A stretch of 20,143 nucleotides of DNA from Candidatus Parcubacteria bacterium. GTDB lineage: Bacteria > Patescibacteriota > Minisyncoccia > Minisyncoccales > JAUWXI01. Within the stretch, counting starts at the first letter, position 1, and each line of letters starts with the position of its first letter. Below, one piece after another: positions 5,381-12,911 of the stretch. The notes beneath the pieces were generated by a model. The model had not been told where the DNA came from. It was given only the letters and a program-made list of their open reading frames with translations, and did not search any database. A program made the position numbers and the translations under genes. The stretch covers positions 1 to 20,143 of the forward strand of contig JAUWXI010000003.1 of assembly GCA_030616435.1 (NCBI GenBank), given 5' to 3'.

Positions 5381-5773
5381 TCAAAAAAGCAAAGATTTCA
5401 ATTTCTCAAGGATTCTTTCAAAAAAATTCTCTTTTTCAGGTTGAGGTTCTTCTGTTTGTTCTTCTGGAGGAGAAATAACTATCACTTCCTCTCCTTCCTC
5501 TTTTAAAAGAAACTTTTCCCTGGCCACTTTCTCAAGATATTCTTTGTCAGAAACATTTTCTATGCCCGCGCTTAGCTCTTGGTTTTTCTTTTCTATAGCT
5601 TGAATTTCCTCTTTTAGTCTTTCAATTTGAGCCTGCAGTTCTCTTCTTTTCTTGTAGATTTTTACATTAGAAATTATTAAAAAAGCTGAAAAGCCTAAAA
5701 CCAAAAGTGTTAAAATCGAATAAAAAAATATGTCTTGATATCTTTTCTTTTTTAATCTCCTTGATTTCTTCAC
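5381..5773 (-). CDS. FtsB/DivIC-like septum formation initiator
   Basis: A small bitopic division protein of the FtsB/DivIC family, which in model bacteria forms the FtsQ-FtsB-FtsL core of the divisome. The 130 residues comprise a basic cytoplasmic tail (1-12), one TM segment (about 15-35), a coiled coil (about 40-72), and the family motif EYLEKVAREKFLLKEEGEEV (79-98). A Pro/Glu-rich linker and a short basic-hydrophobic tail end the protein. The GTG start shares its G with the murJ TAG stop, so the two are tightly coupled. The C-terminal part after residue 100 is longer than in E. coli FtsB. Confidence 0.85.
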   Translation of the reverse strand: MKKSRRLKKKRYQDIFFYSILTLLVLGFSAFLIISNVKIYKKRRELQAQIERLKEEIQAIEKKNQELSAGIENVSDKEYLEKVAREKFLLKEEGEEVIVISPPEEQTEEPQPEKENFFERILEKLKSLLF

Positions 5774-7425
5774 TAATCTAATCTAACAAATTTCTTGTAT
5801 CGAGTAAATACTGAAAATATTGCCTTTTGCTCTTCAGATTTTAGAAAAGTTGTAATCAAGAGATAAACGGAGATTCCAAGAGAGCCTGCTAAAACTGTCT
5901 GAAGGAAAAGGCCAAAAAAGGTTCTTGTATCGAAAAAATTAGCAGAAATTTTTAATCCAAGATAGCTGAAAAAGATTAGCAAAATTGTGGCCAGTAAAAT
6001 CTTCTTTAGAGAATTAAAAATCTTTTTGAAATCCAAAAGGGGAAACTTTTTTACAAAAAGAGTAAAAAGAAGAAAGAATTGAAAAGCCTGAGATAAAGAA
6101 AGAGCCAAAGGCAGGGCAATAACCTGAAAGTTTGTAATTCCAGGAAGTCTCAAAAGTCTCACAAAAAAATTCGAGAAAGCATTTTCAAAAGAAAAGTAAA
6201 AGATAAAAAGAAGACAAAAGAAAACATTCAAAATTACTGATACTATTCTGGCTATTAAAGGACTTTTTGTATCTTGAAAAGAAAAGAAAGCTCTCAAAAG
6301 GAGAGGAACCAAACTAACAGCAAAAAGGGCCAAAGCAAATATACCCAGGGAGGCAGCGGTAAGTCTTGTTTCCCACCAAGCAAACTTGCCTGCTCCATAA
6401 ATTAGCCTTACTAGCTGAGCTCTAAAGATATAAAAAAGAGCACTACTAGGAACCACCAAGTAAAGGATTTGTCTTAAAGATGAAGAAAAATCTCTTAGAA
6501 ATTTTTCTTTTGAACCTGAAACTAAACTCTTTGAAAAGAGAGGAAAAGAAGCTATAGCCCAAGAAATTCCAATTATTCCCAGAGGAAGAGAGCGAATGTT
6601 GTTTGAAAGATTAAAAATACTAATACTTCCTGAAGCCAGGGTTGAAGCCATAGCATTAACAAAAATTAGATTTAATTGGGTAATAATCTGACTTATCGTT
6701 CTTGGAGTCATCAATTTAAGAGCTTTTTTCATAAAGGGAGATTTGAAATTAAAAATTGGTAAATAGTGAAAACCTGAACTTTTTACAGTTAAAAACTGGA
6801 TTATCAAATGAAAAAGAGCTCCCAGGATTACTCCGAAACCTAAGCCCTTTAAACCAAAAGTAGGAAGTAAGAATAGGATTCCAAGGATAATTCCTAAATT
6901 GTAAAGAAGGGGGGCTAAACAGTAAGCAAAAAATTTTTGATGATATTGCAAAATCCCAGAAAAAATAGCTGAAATCCCAAAGATAATAGGACTCAAAAGA
7001 ATTATTCTGGTTAGGAGGCAAGTTTTAGCTTTTTGACTCGGAGAAAAACCTGGAGTTATAAGCTCAATGAAAAAGGGAGTTAACAAAAGAAGGAAAGAAA
7101 CAAGAAAAATCAAAACAACTAAAAGGCAATTTAAAAAATTGTTGGCAAATTCTAAATCCTTTTTTTCTTTTACTGCCCGAGAAAATAAAGGCAAAAATGC
7201 AGCCCCTATTCCTCCAGCAACCACTATTCCATAAACTAAGTCTGGAATTCTAAAGGCAGCAAAATAAACATCAAGGGAAGGACCGGCACCAAAATGAGAA
7301 GCTAAAAGCCTATCTCTTATTAAGCCCAAAAAACCAGAAAGGGCAGTTGAAATGCCCAATAAGAAGGCAGCTGAGGTAAAACTTTTTGTCTTAGAATTAA
7401 AAATTTTCGAGACTTGTTCATTCAT
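5773..7425 (-). CDS. murJ: Lipid II flippase MurJ
   Basis: MurJ (MviN) is a MOP-superfamily transporter that flips lipid-linked peptidoglycan precursor to the outer face of the membrane. The 550-residue product is hydrophobic along its length, with about 14 predicted TM helices. The N-terminal signature GFLGLIRDRLLASHFGAG holds Arg37 and Arg39, followed by DVYFAAFRIPD (Arg59) and a Gly-rich stretch GGIGAAFLPLFSR; these basic residues line the central cavity in characterised MurJ. The start at 7425 follows the RNase P RNA terminator and lacks a clear Shine-Dalgarno sequence. It heads the murJ-ftsB-tRNA-Gly-hit-ppa transcript. No unambiguous promoter is visible in the 36 bases between the rnpB terminator and the ATG. 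Confidence 0.94.
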   Translation of the reverse strand: MNEQVSKIFNSKTKSFTSAAFLLGISTALSGFLGLIRDRLLASHFGAGPSLDVYFAAFRIPDLVYGIVVAGGIGAAFLPLFSRAVKEKKDLEFANNFLNCLLVVLIFLVSFLLLLTPFFIELITPGFSPSQKAKTCLLTRIILLSPIIFGISAIFSGILQYHQKFFAYCLAPLLYNLGIILGILFLLPTFGLKGLGFGVILGALFHLIIQFLTVKSSGFHYLPIFNFKSPFMKKALKLMTPRTISQIITQLNLIFVNAMASTLASGSISIFNLSNNIRSLPLGIIGISWAIASFPLFSKSLVSGSKEKFLRDFSSSLRQILYLVVPSSALFYIFRAQLVRLIYGAGKFAWWETRLTAASLGIFALALFAVSLVPLLLRAFFSFQDTKSPLIARIVSVILNVFFCLLFIFYFSFENAFSNFFVRLLRLPGITNFQVIALPLALSLSQAFQFFLLFTLFVKKFPLLDFKKIFNSLKKILLATILLIFFSYLGLKISANFFDTRTFFGLFLQTVLAGSLGISVYLLITTFLKSEEQKAIFSVFTRYKKFVRLD

Positions 7426-7461
7426 TTATATATTATTCTTTAATGATGTATTTTAACATCC

Positions 7462-7489
7462 AAAACCACCGCTGGGAAGCGGTGGTTTT
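7462..7489 (-). terminator. rnpB terminator (bidirectional hairpin)
   Basis: AAAACCACCGCT and AGCGGTGGTTTT form a perfect 12-bp stem with a 4-base loop. The A and T ends let it work in either direction. It starts seven bases beyond the 3' end of RNase P RNA. Confidence 0.88.
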
Positions 7490-7495
7490 AGTTTT

Positions 7496-7833
7496 CGAGT
7501 AGACAATAAGCCGAATTCTGTTTCAGGCAATCATTTATCTGGGCCTGGGATTACTCCTCAGGCTCTAGCGAGCTACCTTTCTCTTTGGCAAATCCGGAGA
7601 TTGCCAAAGGCTTGCTCTTGCACCCGATAGGAGTTTAGCCGTTTCACCCCTAAAGTTGCCATTAGGACTTGCCCTGTCATTTGACCGGGCAGCCTTTAGC
7701 TCTCGCTGCAGGCCGTCTCTATTCGCATCCCTACCGTCACCGGCGACGGGTGTTACCCGCTATTTTTTGGGTGTTCGGACTTTCCTCCCAACACTTTGTA
7801 AAACAAAGTGCTAGGTAATTGCCTTGTCTACTC
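7496..7833 (-). ncRNA. rnpB: RNase P RNA
   Basis: The catalytic RNA of RNase P, which removes tRNA 5' leaders. The ends GAGTAGACAA (7824-7833) and TTGTCTACTC (7497-7506) form a perfect 10-bp helix P1. The conserved GGAGGAAAGTCCGAAC core lies at 7773-7788, with ACAGAATTCGGCTTA near the 3' end, and GGTGAAACGG and GGGTGCAAGAGCAAG in the middle. About 338 bases long, bacterial type A-like. At the L15 position, where many bacteria have GGTAAACTCC for pairing with the tRNA CCA end, this gene reads GGCTAAACTCC (7630-7640). Promoter and terminator flank it, and it follows rnhA by about 50 bases. Confidence 0.96.
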
Positions 7834-7839
7834 AATTAT

Positions 7840-7867
7840 ATTTTAGCAAAAAATAAGAGATTGTCAA
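7840..7867 (-). promoter_or_regulatory. rnpB promoter
   Basis: Minus-strand TTGACA (7862-7867), 16 bases, TAAAAT (7840-7845), then six bases to the first G of helix P1 at 7833. This places the start of transcription exactly at the mature 5' end. Confidence 0.75.
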
Positions 7868-7882
7868 TCCCATTAGACAAAG

Positions 7883-8320
7883 TCAGATCAATTTTTGAAC
7901 CCTCCTTTTTAGGGCTTCTTGAACTAAGCTATCTGCTTTTTTATTCTTTTCCCGAGAAATCAACTTGAATTTTACCTTTCCAAAATCTTTTATTAAATTC
8001 CAGAGTTCCAAAAACAATAATTGAATCTTTGAATCTAAAACCTTCCATTGTCCTAAAAGTTGCCTCACCAAAAGCTCTGAATCTGATCTGAGCTCAATCT
8101 TAGATTCTTTGGCAATCCTTTTACCAAACAGAGCTTTAAATTTCTTTAAGGCAAAAATTGCTGCTTTATACTCTGCCTCATTATTGGTGAAATTTTCTCC
8201 TAAGAATTTTGAATATTCTTTTATTGTATCGCCTTTTTCATTACAAAAAACAATACCAATTGCCCCCGGTCCCGGATTACCTTTTGCGCCACCATCAGTA
8301 AAAATTATGATTTTTTTCAT
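7883..8320 (-). CDS. RNase HI-like ribonuclease
   Basis: A 145-residue RNase H fold protein that would cut RNA in RNA-DNA hybrids. The catalytic acids are visible: Asp9 in FTDGGAKGNPGPG, Glu48 in TNNEAEY, Asp80 in LRSDSELL and Asp130 in SREKNKKADSL. The pattern fits the compact RNase HI group without the basic protrusion of the E. coli enzyme. The start overlaps the DHH gene stop by four bases (ATGA), so the two are coupled. It is the last protein gene of the ribosomal operon and is followed by rnpB with no terminator between. Confidence 0.92.
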   Translation of the reverse strand: MKKIIIFTDGGAKGNPGPGAIGIVFCNEKGDTIKEYSKFLGENFTNNEAEYKAAIFALKKFKALFGKRIAKESKIELRSDSELLVRQLLGQWKVLDSKIQLLFLELWNLIKDFGKVKFKLISREKNKKADSLVQEALKRRVQKLI

Positions 8321-9456
8321 TTAGAGAAATATCCTTTAAGGCAATGTTTGAGATCTTCTAAATTTTCTTCTTTTAGACTGAAGCCTGATGCCAGAGGGTG
8401 GCCACCGTATGTCATCAAGAAATTAGAGCAAGATTTTAAAGCCTCTACCCCATTAAAGCCTTCGGGAAGTCTCACAGACCCTGAAATTCTTTCTTTTCCC
8501 CTTCTAAAAAGAAAAGCAGGTTTGTTGTATTTTTGACAGGTCTTTGAAGCCACTGTTCCTAAAAGAAAAAGAGACCAGGAGTCCCCTTCAAAAATAAAGG
8601 GGAGGCTTTCTTTTCCTATCTGTCTATCTTCTACTTGCCTTATTATATCTCCTATCTTTCTCTTATTAATCTCTCTTCTTTTTAAAAGCTTTTCTACCAA
8701 AACAGAGGCTGTTTTCAAAGACTTTGCGGTCAAAAGCTGATAGGTCTCATTCAAATGATCGACCGGTCTTCCAGCGTTCAAAAGACCGTTTATTCTGAAG
8801 GCTAATCCCATATCAGAAAAGGCCTCTTTGACAAAATCTGTTTTCAAAAGCGCCTGGAGACCCGGCCTCAAACTCGTCTCTAAATTTTGAATTCCCTTTT
8901 CAATGAAAAGTTCATTTTCATCAACCTGAGGCATCCTATCAGCTATAGTGGCTAAGGCACAAAGTTCAAGCAGGCTCTCTTTTAAAATCTCCTCTTTTAA
9001 AAGAAGCTGGGCTAATTTAAAAACCAAGCCTGTTGCAGCAAATTCCTTAAAAGGGTATTTGTCTCCTTTTTGTTTTGGGTCTACAATAAGTTCAGCTTTG
9101 GGTAACTTTTCCAAAACCACATGATGGTCAATTATTATCAATTTAAACCCCTGTTTTATTGCTAATTCTGCTTCTTTAACGTTCCCTATTCCACAATCTA
9201 AAGTAAAGAGCAAGGCTGGGGAAAACTTTGATAAAAAACTCAAACCAGATTCTGTTAAACCATAACCTTCTTCTTCCCTGTTGGGAAAATAAACTGCGGT
9301 TATCTCCCCTCCAAGATTTTCAATGGTCTCTTTTAAAATAACTGTAGAACATATTCCATCAACATCAGAATCTCCGTAAAGAATTATTTTTTCTTTGTTT
9401 TTTAAAGCCTTTTTTATCCTTTTTGCTACCTTTTTTAAATTCTTTATCTGGGGCAT
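8317..9456 (-). CDS. DHH family phosphoesterase (short RecJ-like)
   Basis: A 379-residue DHH/DHHA1 protein related to the single-strand exonuclease RecJ. The metal-binding motifs are GDSDVDG (28-34, for the usual DxDADG), LDCGIGN (86-92) and IDHHVV (109-114). The C-terminal DHHA1 domain ends with YGGHPLASGFSL. RecJ proper is usually well over 500 residues and carries an OB-fold after DHHA1. This protein stops soon after DHHA1, so it could be a trimmed RecJ or a nano-RNase/c-di-AMP-type phosphodiesterase; the motif order IDHH with a separate DCG favours RecJ-like. It overlaps the adk-like gene by 13 bases and rnhA by four. Confidence 0.88.
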   Translation of the reverse strand: MPQIKNLKKVAKRIKKALKNKEKIILYGDSDVDGICSTVILKETIENLGGEITAVYFPNREEEGYGLTESGLSFLSKFSPALLFTLDCGIGNVKEAELAIKQGFKLIIIDHHVVLEKLPKAELIVDPKQKGDKYPFKEFAATGLVFKLAQLLLKEEILKESLLELCALATIADRMPQVDENELFIEKGIQNLETSLRPGLQALLKTDFVKEAFSDMGLAFRINGLLNAGRPVDHLNETYQLLTAKSLKTASVLVEKLLKRREINKRKIGDIIRQVEDRQIGKESLPFIFEGDSWSLFLLGTVASKTCQKYNKPAFLFRRGKERISGSVRLPEGFNGVEALKSCSNFLMTYGGHPLASGFSLKEENLEDLKHCLKGYFSK

Positions 9457-10187
9457 AATACTTCCAAGATATCTTTGAAAACCTTTGCTACTGATTGCTC
9501 GCCGTTAACCTTTTTGACTTTTAGCCCCTCTTTTTCAAAGAAATCAACGAGAGGTAAAGTCTTTTTTTGATAGACCCTGAATCTTTTTTCAATAATTTCT
9601 GGCTTATCCAAGGCCCTTTTCATCAATTTTGAACCATCCAGAGGACAGTTTTTGAGATTTTTTGTTTCTTCATTATATAAAATAGGATGGCGCATTAAGG
9701 CACAAATCCTTCGATGGGAATTTCTAAAAATACTCTCTTTCACACTCAACTCCATTAAAATTACCTTGATGTTCTCAGGTCCATATAATTTTTTGAAAAG
9801 AGGGAGAAGTTCTTTTCCTTCATAAAGACTTCTGGGGGAACCTGCCATCACTAAATTTTCTCCCAATGTTGCTAATCTCTCTATTTTATTTTTAATCCAA
9901 AAAACAACTAAAGGGGGGCTAGAAATATCTCCTTTCTCCCAATTCTCTTTTTCTTTTAAAAGGGGGAATTTTTTACCTTCAACCTCAACAAAATCTCCTG
10001 CTTTGGCTTCTCTTATATTTTCTTCAATAATCTTGCTTGTTTCAAAATAATAAAGACCTAATTTATCAGCCAAAAGAATAGCCTGAGTTCCTTTCCCAGC
10101 TCCAGGAGGTCCTAAAAGGATCGCTACTAAGCGATCCTTAGTTTTTAGTTTATAGTTTTTCCTTTTTAGTTTATCAGAAAGCGTCAT
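9444..10187 (-). CDS. adk: Adenylate-kinase-like nucleoside monophosphate kinase
   Basis: Cytosolic kinase that interconverts AMP, ATP and ADP. The P-loop GPPGAGKGTQ is at 26-35. GSPRS (116-120) replaces the usual GFPR, and a LID-like region from RRICALMRH to RALDKPEIIEKRFRVY follows. The usual STGDLLR motif for AMP is changed to ETSKIIEEN (49-57), and the NMP-binding part holds an insertion (about 64-90), so substrate preference is uncertain. The 247 residues exceed the normal ~215. The start overlaps the end of secY by 14 bases; the first 18 residues are a Lys-rich extension with no counterpart in the family. adk directly after secY is a classic arrangement. Confidence 0.85.
   Translation of the reverse strand: MTLSDKLKRKNYKLKTKDRLVAILLGPPGAGKGTQAILLADKLGLYYFETSKIIEENIREAKAGDFVEVEGKKFPLLKEKENWEKGDISSPPLVVFWIKNKIERLATLGENLVMAGSPRSLYEGKELLPLFKKLYGPENIKVILMELSVKESIFRNSHRRICALMRHPILYNEETKNLKNCPLDGSKLMKRALDKPEIIEKRFRVYQKKTLPLVDFFEKEGLKVKKVNGEQSVAKVFKDILEVLCPR
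10116..10139. repeat. 10-bp perfect inverted repeat inside adk
   Basis: AAGGATCGCT and AGCGATCCTT flank a 4-base loop within the codons for KDRLVAIL, just before the P-loop. On the mRNA it would fold into a stable hairpin about 50 bases after the start codon. No T-run follows, so it is not a terminator. Confidence 0.7.
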
Positions 10188-11454
10188 ATTCTCTCATCTC
10201 TAATTGACTTTTAATTTGCTTTACAATTTCCAAAACCACGCTGACAACAATCAAAAGAGAAGTCCCTCCTACCAAAAAGTTAAAAGTAGGTACCTTTGTT
10301 ATTCCACCAACAATCGAAGGAGTGGTAGCAATAAACCCTAAAAAGAGGGCCCCGACTAACAAGATTCTATTTAAAACTATACTTAAAAAAGAAGCTGTGG
10401 GCTTGCCTGGCCTTACACCAGGAATAAATCCCCCCATCTTTCTTAAATTTTCTGCTATTGTATTTGGATCAAAAGTAACGGCTGTGTAAAAGTAGGTAAA
10501 AAGACAGATTAAAACAAAGTATAAGATTCCATAGATCCAAGGGTTTTGCAAGAGATCAATTGTCATTTGGGCTAAATTAGCCAAAGTTTGATTTTTAACA
10601 CCCAGGAGAAAGGTACCTATCATTGAGGGAAAAGAAAGTAAAGAAAGAGCAAAAATTATTGGCATTACTCCAGCGGGGTTGATATTCAAAGGCAGATAGG
10701 TCGAAGCTCCACCATAAACCCTGCGTCCTCTTACTCTTTTTGAATAGGAAATTTTAATATTCCTTGAAGCTTCATTTATTAAAACAACCCCTCCAATAAC
10801 AAGCAAGGCAATGAAAAAGAAAAGAGTATAAGATAGAATTTGTGCTGGGTTCCAATACAGAATCATCTGACGAATATTTGTTGGGACGTCACTTACTATT
10901 CCGGCAAAAATCAGAAGAGAAACTCCATTTCCTATGCCCTTTTCTGAGATAAGCTCTCCCAACCACATCAAAAAGATTGTGCCCGCAGTAATAGTCAAAA
11001 TAGAACTTAACTGCTCAACCAAAGAGAGACTTTCTATAACATTCTGGCGCTGGAGTAAGGACAACATCGCGTATCCCTGAAGCATTGCCAAGGGAGCCGC
11101 CAAAATCCTCCCGTATTGATTGAACTTTCGCCGACCCACCTCCCCTTGTTCCCTGTATATTTCCTCGAGTCTTGGGAAAATCATTGTCAGAAGTTGCAAG
11201 ATAATGGTGGCTGTAATATAGGGGCCCAATCCCAACATTATAATCGAGAGTCTATCTAAGGCGCCCCCAGTAAAAATATTCAAGAGGCCAAAAATCTGAA
11301 TGCCTTCAAAGAACTGTTGCATCTTTATCTTATCAATTCCAGGAATAGGAATAGTGGCCATTATCCTAAAAACAGCAAAAATTGCCAACACAAATAATAT
11401 CTTGTTTCGAATCTCTCGAATCTTAAATATTTGGATAATTTTATTTAACCTCAT
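10174..11454 (-). CDS. secY: Protein translocase subunit SecY
   Basis: The channel subunit of the SecYEG translocon, with ten predicted TM segments over 426 residues. Hallmarks include the N-terminal FRIMATIPIPGID with the plug region after it, GLGPYITATIILQLL in TM2, EKGIGNGVSLLIFAGI in TM5, and the cytoplasmic loop SKRVRGRRVYGG, needed for ribosome and SecA contact. The ATG at 11454 is chosen because MRLNKIIQIFKI fits the family and AGGAGGT lies at good distance before it. It overlaps the end of rplO by 14 bases. Its place at the end of the spc operon is standard. Confidence 0.97.
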   Translation of the reverse strand: MRLNKIIQIFKIREIRNKILFVLAIFAVFRIMATIPIPGIDKIKMQQFFEGIQIFGLLNIFTGGALDRLSIIMLGLGPYITATIILQLLTMIFPRLEEIYREQGEVGRRKFNQYGRILAAPLAMLQGYAMLSLLQRQNVIESLSLVEQLSSILTITAGTIFLMWLGELISEKGIGNGVSLLIFAGIVSDVPTNIRQMILYWNPAQILSYTLFFFIALLVIGGVVLINEASRNIKISYSKRVRGRRVYGGASTYLPLNINPAGVMPIIFALSLLSFPSMIGTFLLGVKNQTLANLAQMTIDLLQNPWIYGILYFVLICLFTYFYTAVTFDPNTIAENLRKMGGFIPGVRPGKPTASFLSIVLNRILLVGALFLGFIATTPSIVGGITKVPTFNFLVGGTSLLIVVSVVLEIVKQIKSQLEMREYDAF

Positions 11455-11881
11455 GAATTGTACCTCCTGCTTTTTTAATTTTTTCTTTTGCAGTCTTTGA
11501 AAGATCGCAATTTTCAATAGTTAAAGCTTTGGTAATTTCCCCTTCGCTCAGAATCTTCACTTGAGGAACCTTCCCTTTAATTTTACGAATTAATCTCTTT
11601 TTAAGCAAGATTTCAGGATTGATTTTTTGATTGGCCTCAAAATTTCTTTCTAAGTCCTTAATATTAATAATAGCTACTTCCTTTTCTTTTCCCTTGAATC
11701 TATAGCCTCTTAGCTTATGATATCTTTTTATAAACACCCTAATTGCAGGTTTCAGTTTTGCACCTGCACGGGCTTTCTGGCCCTTCATTCCCCTTCCAGA
11801 ATAAGTTCCTTTCTTCCCTCCTCTTCCCACTCTCTTCTTCTCTTTCTTTTTATATTTTGGCTTAAGTTGGTGTAATTGCAT
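11441..11881 (-). CDS. rplO: Large subunit protein L15 (uL15)
   Basis: L15 is a late-assembly large-subunit protein with a long basic N-terminal extension that enters 23S rRNA. The 146 residues show LHQLKPKYKKK, then KRVGRGGKKGTYSGRGMKGQKARAGAK, typical of the family, and a C-terminal globular part ending GEITKALTIENCDLSKTAKEKIKKAGG. The ATG follows the S5 gene by only 21 bases, which leaves no room for L30 (rpmD), normally located here. It overlaps secY and contains the secY ribosome-binding site. Confidence 0.97.
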   Translation of the reverse strand: MQLHQLKPKYKKKEKKRVGRGGKKGTYSGRGMKGQKARAGAKLKPAIRVFIKRYHKLRGYRFKGKEKEVAIINIKDLERNFEANQKINPEILLKKRLIRKIKGKVPQVKILSEGEITKALTIENCDLSKTAKEKIKKAGGTIHEVK

Positions 11882-11902
11882 AATTACTTTATTTTTTCGA
11901 AT

Positions 11903-12385
11903 TTAAGATTTTAGCTTTTTAAAAGCAGAAATTGTTGCCCTTGCATTATTTAATTTATTCTTTGTCCTTCCTAAAAGTTTTGAAGAAATATCTTGTATCC
12001 CAACTAATTCACAAATAATTCTCACTGTTCCTCCGGCAACAAGGCCCCTCCCTCTCCTTTGGGGCTTCAAAAGCACTCTTGCTGCCCCTGATTTTGCCTC
12101 AACCTGGTGGGGAATTGTCCCATTGACGATAGGAACAGAAATTAGATTCTTTTCTGCCTGTTTTTGGGCTTTTTCTATAGCCTGAGGAACGTCATTTCCC
12201 TTTGCTACCCCTACTCCAACGCTGCCTTTTTTATTCCCTGTCACAAAGACCGCCCTAAATCTAAAACGCCTACCTCCTGCCGTCATCCTGGCAGTTCTGG
12301 TAAGATCTAAAAGTCTCGATTCAAATTCTTCTTCCTCTTTCTCAACTTTTACTTCCTCTTTTTTTTCTTCTTCTTTTTTTACCAT
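11903..12385 (-). CDS. rpsE: Small subunit protein S5 (uS5)
   Basis: S5 binds 16S rRNA near the decoding site and mRNA entry and helps translational accuracy. Residues 1-23 are a Lys/Glu low-complexity tail (MVKKEEEKKEEV...). The double-stranded RNA-binding fold follows: GGRRFRFRAVFVTGNKKGSVGVGVAKGNDVPQAIEKA, then the C-terminal fold with LLKPQRRGRGLVAGGTVR and GIQDISSKLLGRTKNKLN. The 160-residue length is close to normal. It lies between rplR and rplO. Confidence 0.97.
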   Translation of the reverse strand: MVKKEEEKKEEVKVEKEEEEFESRLLDLTRTARMTAGGRRFRFRAVFVTGNKKGSVGVGVAKGNDVPQAIEKAQKQAEKNLISVPIVNGTIPHQVEAKSGAARVLLKPQRRGRGLVAGGTVRIICELVGIQDISSKLLGRTKNKLNNARATISAFKKLKS

Positions 12386-12414
12386 TTTAAGATTATTACC
12401 TATTATCTATTACT

Positions 12415-12888
12415 CTAAAACATTAGCCCTCCTTCCCTCGCGCCTTCTGCTAGGGCCTTTACTCTACCATGATATTTGTAACCCCCTCTATCAAAAACCA
12501 CCTTTTTTATCTTCTTTTTCCCGGCTTTTTCTGCAATCAATTTTCCAACCTCAAAAGCTATCGCTACTTTACCACCAAGTGGTTTTTGAGTTTCTTTTGT
12601 TTTTTTAATTCGAGCGGAGCGAGAATCAAGGTTCTTGCCAAAGGCAAGGTTCTTATCTTGAATTTTAGTTTTTTCCTTTTTCTCTTTTCTTTTTGGTTTT
12701 TTTAAATTCTGATCACAAGCTGTCAACAAAGTGCTTCCTTTCTCATCATCTATTAACTGAACATAAATGTGCTTACTTGATCTAAAAACACAAAGTCGGG
12801 GGCGATCTTTTGTCCCAAATAACTTAGCCTTCACTCTTTGATGACGACGAAATCTGGCTTCTCTTTTTGATTTAATAAAATCCTTCAT
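12415..12888 (-). CDS. rplR: Large subunit protein L18 (uL18), with an insertion
   Basis: L18 binds 5S rRNA with L5 and anchors it to the large subunit. The N-terminal half (RHQRVKAKLFGTKDRPRLCVFRSSKHIYVQLID) and C-terminal half (VAIAFEVGKLIAEKAG, VVFDRGGYKYHGRVKALAEGAREGG) are typical. Between them, residues about 62-105 are an extra Lys-rich stretch that makes the protein 157 residues long against about 115-120 normally. The insert includes KNLAFGKNLDSRSARI, coded by short repeats and a palindrome (see findings). The frame stays open, so the gene is probably functional. The start has AGGATAAGT-ATG. Confidence 0.95.
   Translation of the reverse strand: MKDFIKSKREARFRRHQRVKAKLFGTKDRPRLCVFRSSKHIYVQLIDDEKGSTLLTACDQNLKKPKRKEKKEKTKIQDKNLAFGKNLDSRSARIKKTKETQKPLGGKVAIAFEVGKLIAEKAGKKKIKKVVFDRGGYKYHGRVKALAEGAREGGLMF
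12603..12653. repeat. Repeat-like insertion within rplR
   Basis: Minus-strand sequence has AAGAACCTTG twice, separated by eight bases, around the palindrome CTTGCC-TTT-GGCAAG, and then CTCGCTCCGCTCG (two GAGCG units on the plus strand). It lies inside the extra segment of L18 and encodes KNLAFGKNLDSRSARI. It looks like an in-frame insertion of a small palindromic repeat. Confidence 0.55.
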
Positions 12889-12911
12889 ACTTATCCTAAT
12901 CTTGCAAGAGA

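Noticed and set aside
6749..7021. Minus-strand open frame of 90 codons
   Set aside because: Lies in another frame inside murJ, which is complete and well conserved.
12386..12414. Short degenerate repeats in the S5-L18 gap (TATTA/CTATTA)
   Set aside because: Low-complexity AT-rich spacer; no structure beyond what composition explains.
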